27,194 nucleotides of DNA. It comes from JBGCEZ01 sp045106735 (GTDB taxonomy: Bacteria > Planctomycetota > Phycisphaerae > Phycisphaerales > SM1A02). The stretch spans positions 1 to 27,194 of the forward strand of contig JBGCEZ010000083.1 in the NCBI GenBank assembly GCA_045106735.1. The letters are read 5' to 3'. Of this stretch, positions 27,172 to 27,194 are shown piece by piece (the first letter of the stretch is position 1; each line of letters begins with the position of its first letter). Under the pieces are notes generated by a model that saw only the letters and a program-made list of their open reading frames with translations, ran no database searches and had not been told where the DNA came from. The position numbers and the translations under genes are program-made.

Positions 27172-27194
27172 GAACGGCGGGCCGGGCTGACGGC

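Overview
The window is high-GC bacterial DNA, gene-dense, with many GTG starts, few strong ribosome binding sites, and secreted proteins with alanine/proline/serine-rich linkers. The best guess is a planctomycete, probably of the Phycisphaerae line. The reasons are an EF-hand/dockerin-like tail on a secreted repeat protein, a K+-dependent-type membrane pyrophosphatase with a large insert, a bacillithiol-type deacetylase, and scattered housekeeping genes rather than classical operons. This placement is inference; there is no rRNA or other taxonomic marker here.

Left part (1-8574). The end of a BshB1-like deacetylase (+) faces a compact minus-strand operon: a small predicted-helical protein, a three-helix membrane protein and dUTPase, joined by two 4-base GTGA stop/start overlaps. 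Further minus-strand genes follow: a soluble CapD/FlaA1-like nucleotide-sugar dehydratase, a DUF368 (PopT-type) undecaprenyl-phosphate translocase, and MoaA. After a 611-base gap comes an isolated cytochrome oxidase subunit III (+) carrying a long His/Asp-rich insert. It converges on adenylate kinase (-) across a 14-bp hairpin.

Middle (9149-18907). RecJ (+) is followed by a block of exported proteins: an 834-residue FN3/concanavalin-like protein, a penicillin-acylase-family Ntn hydrolase (both +), and, convergent, a protein of six DUF4397 repeats ending in paired EF-hand-like motifs (-). Strong hairpins close each unit. Their co-location suggests cell-surface or extracellular work, but no shared pathway can be read from the sequence.

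Right part (19371-27194). CstA and a YacP/NYN-type nuclease with three copies of a LLPxxLIxxAxxM motif lie on the minus strand. Divergent from them are bS21 (rpsU), with a predicted structured leader, the membrane pyrophosphatase HppA, ribosome silencing factor RsfS (4 bases after hppA) and aspartate decarboxylase PanD.

Recurring features. Short tandem repeats of 8-12 bp occur in many gaps and linkers, one of them triplicating a candidate start codon. Most gene ends are marked by long GC hairpins without a U-tract. I found no tRNA, rRNA, CRISPR array, transposase or phage gene. I see no clear new multi-gene system; the most unusual items are the domain inserts and motif repeats in otherwise known families and the rpsU leader.
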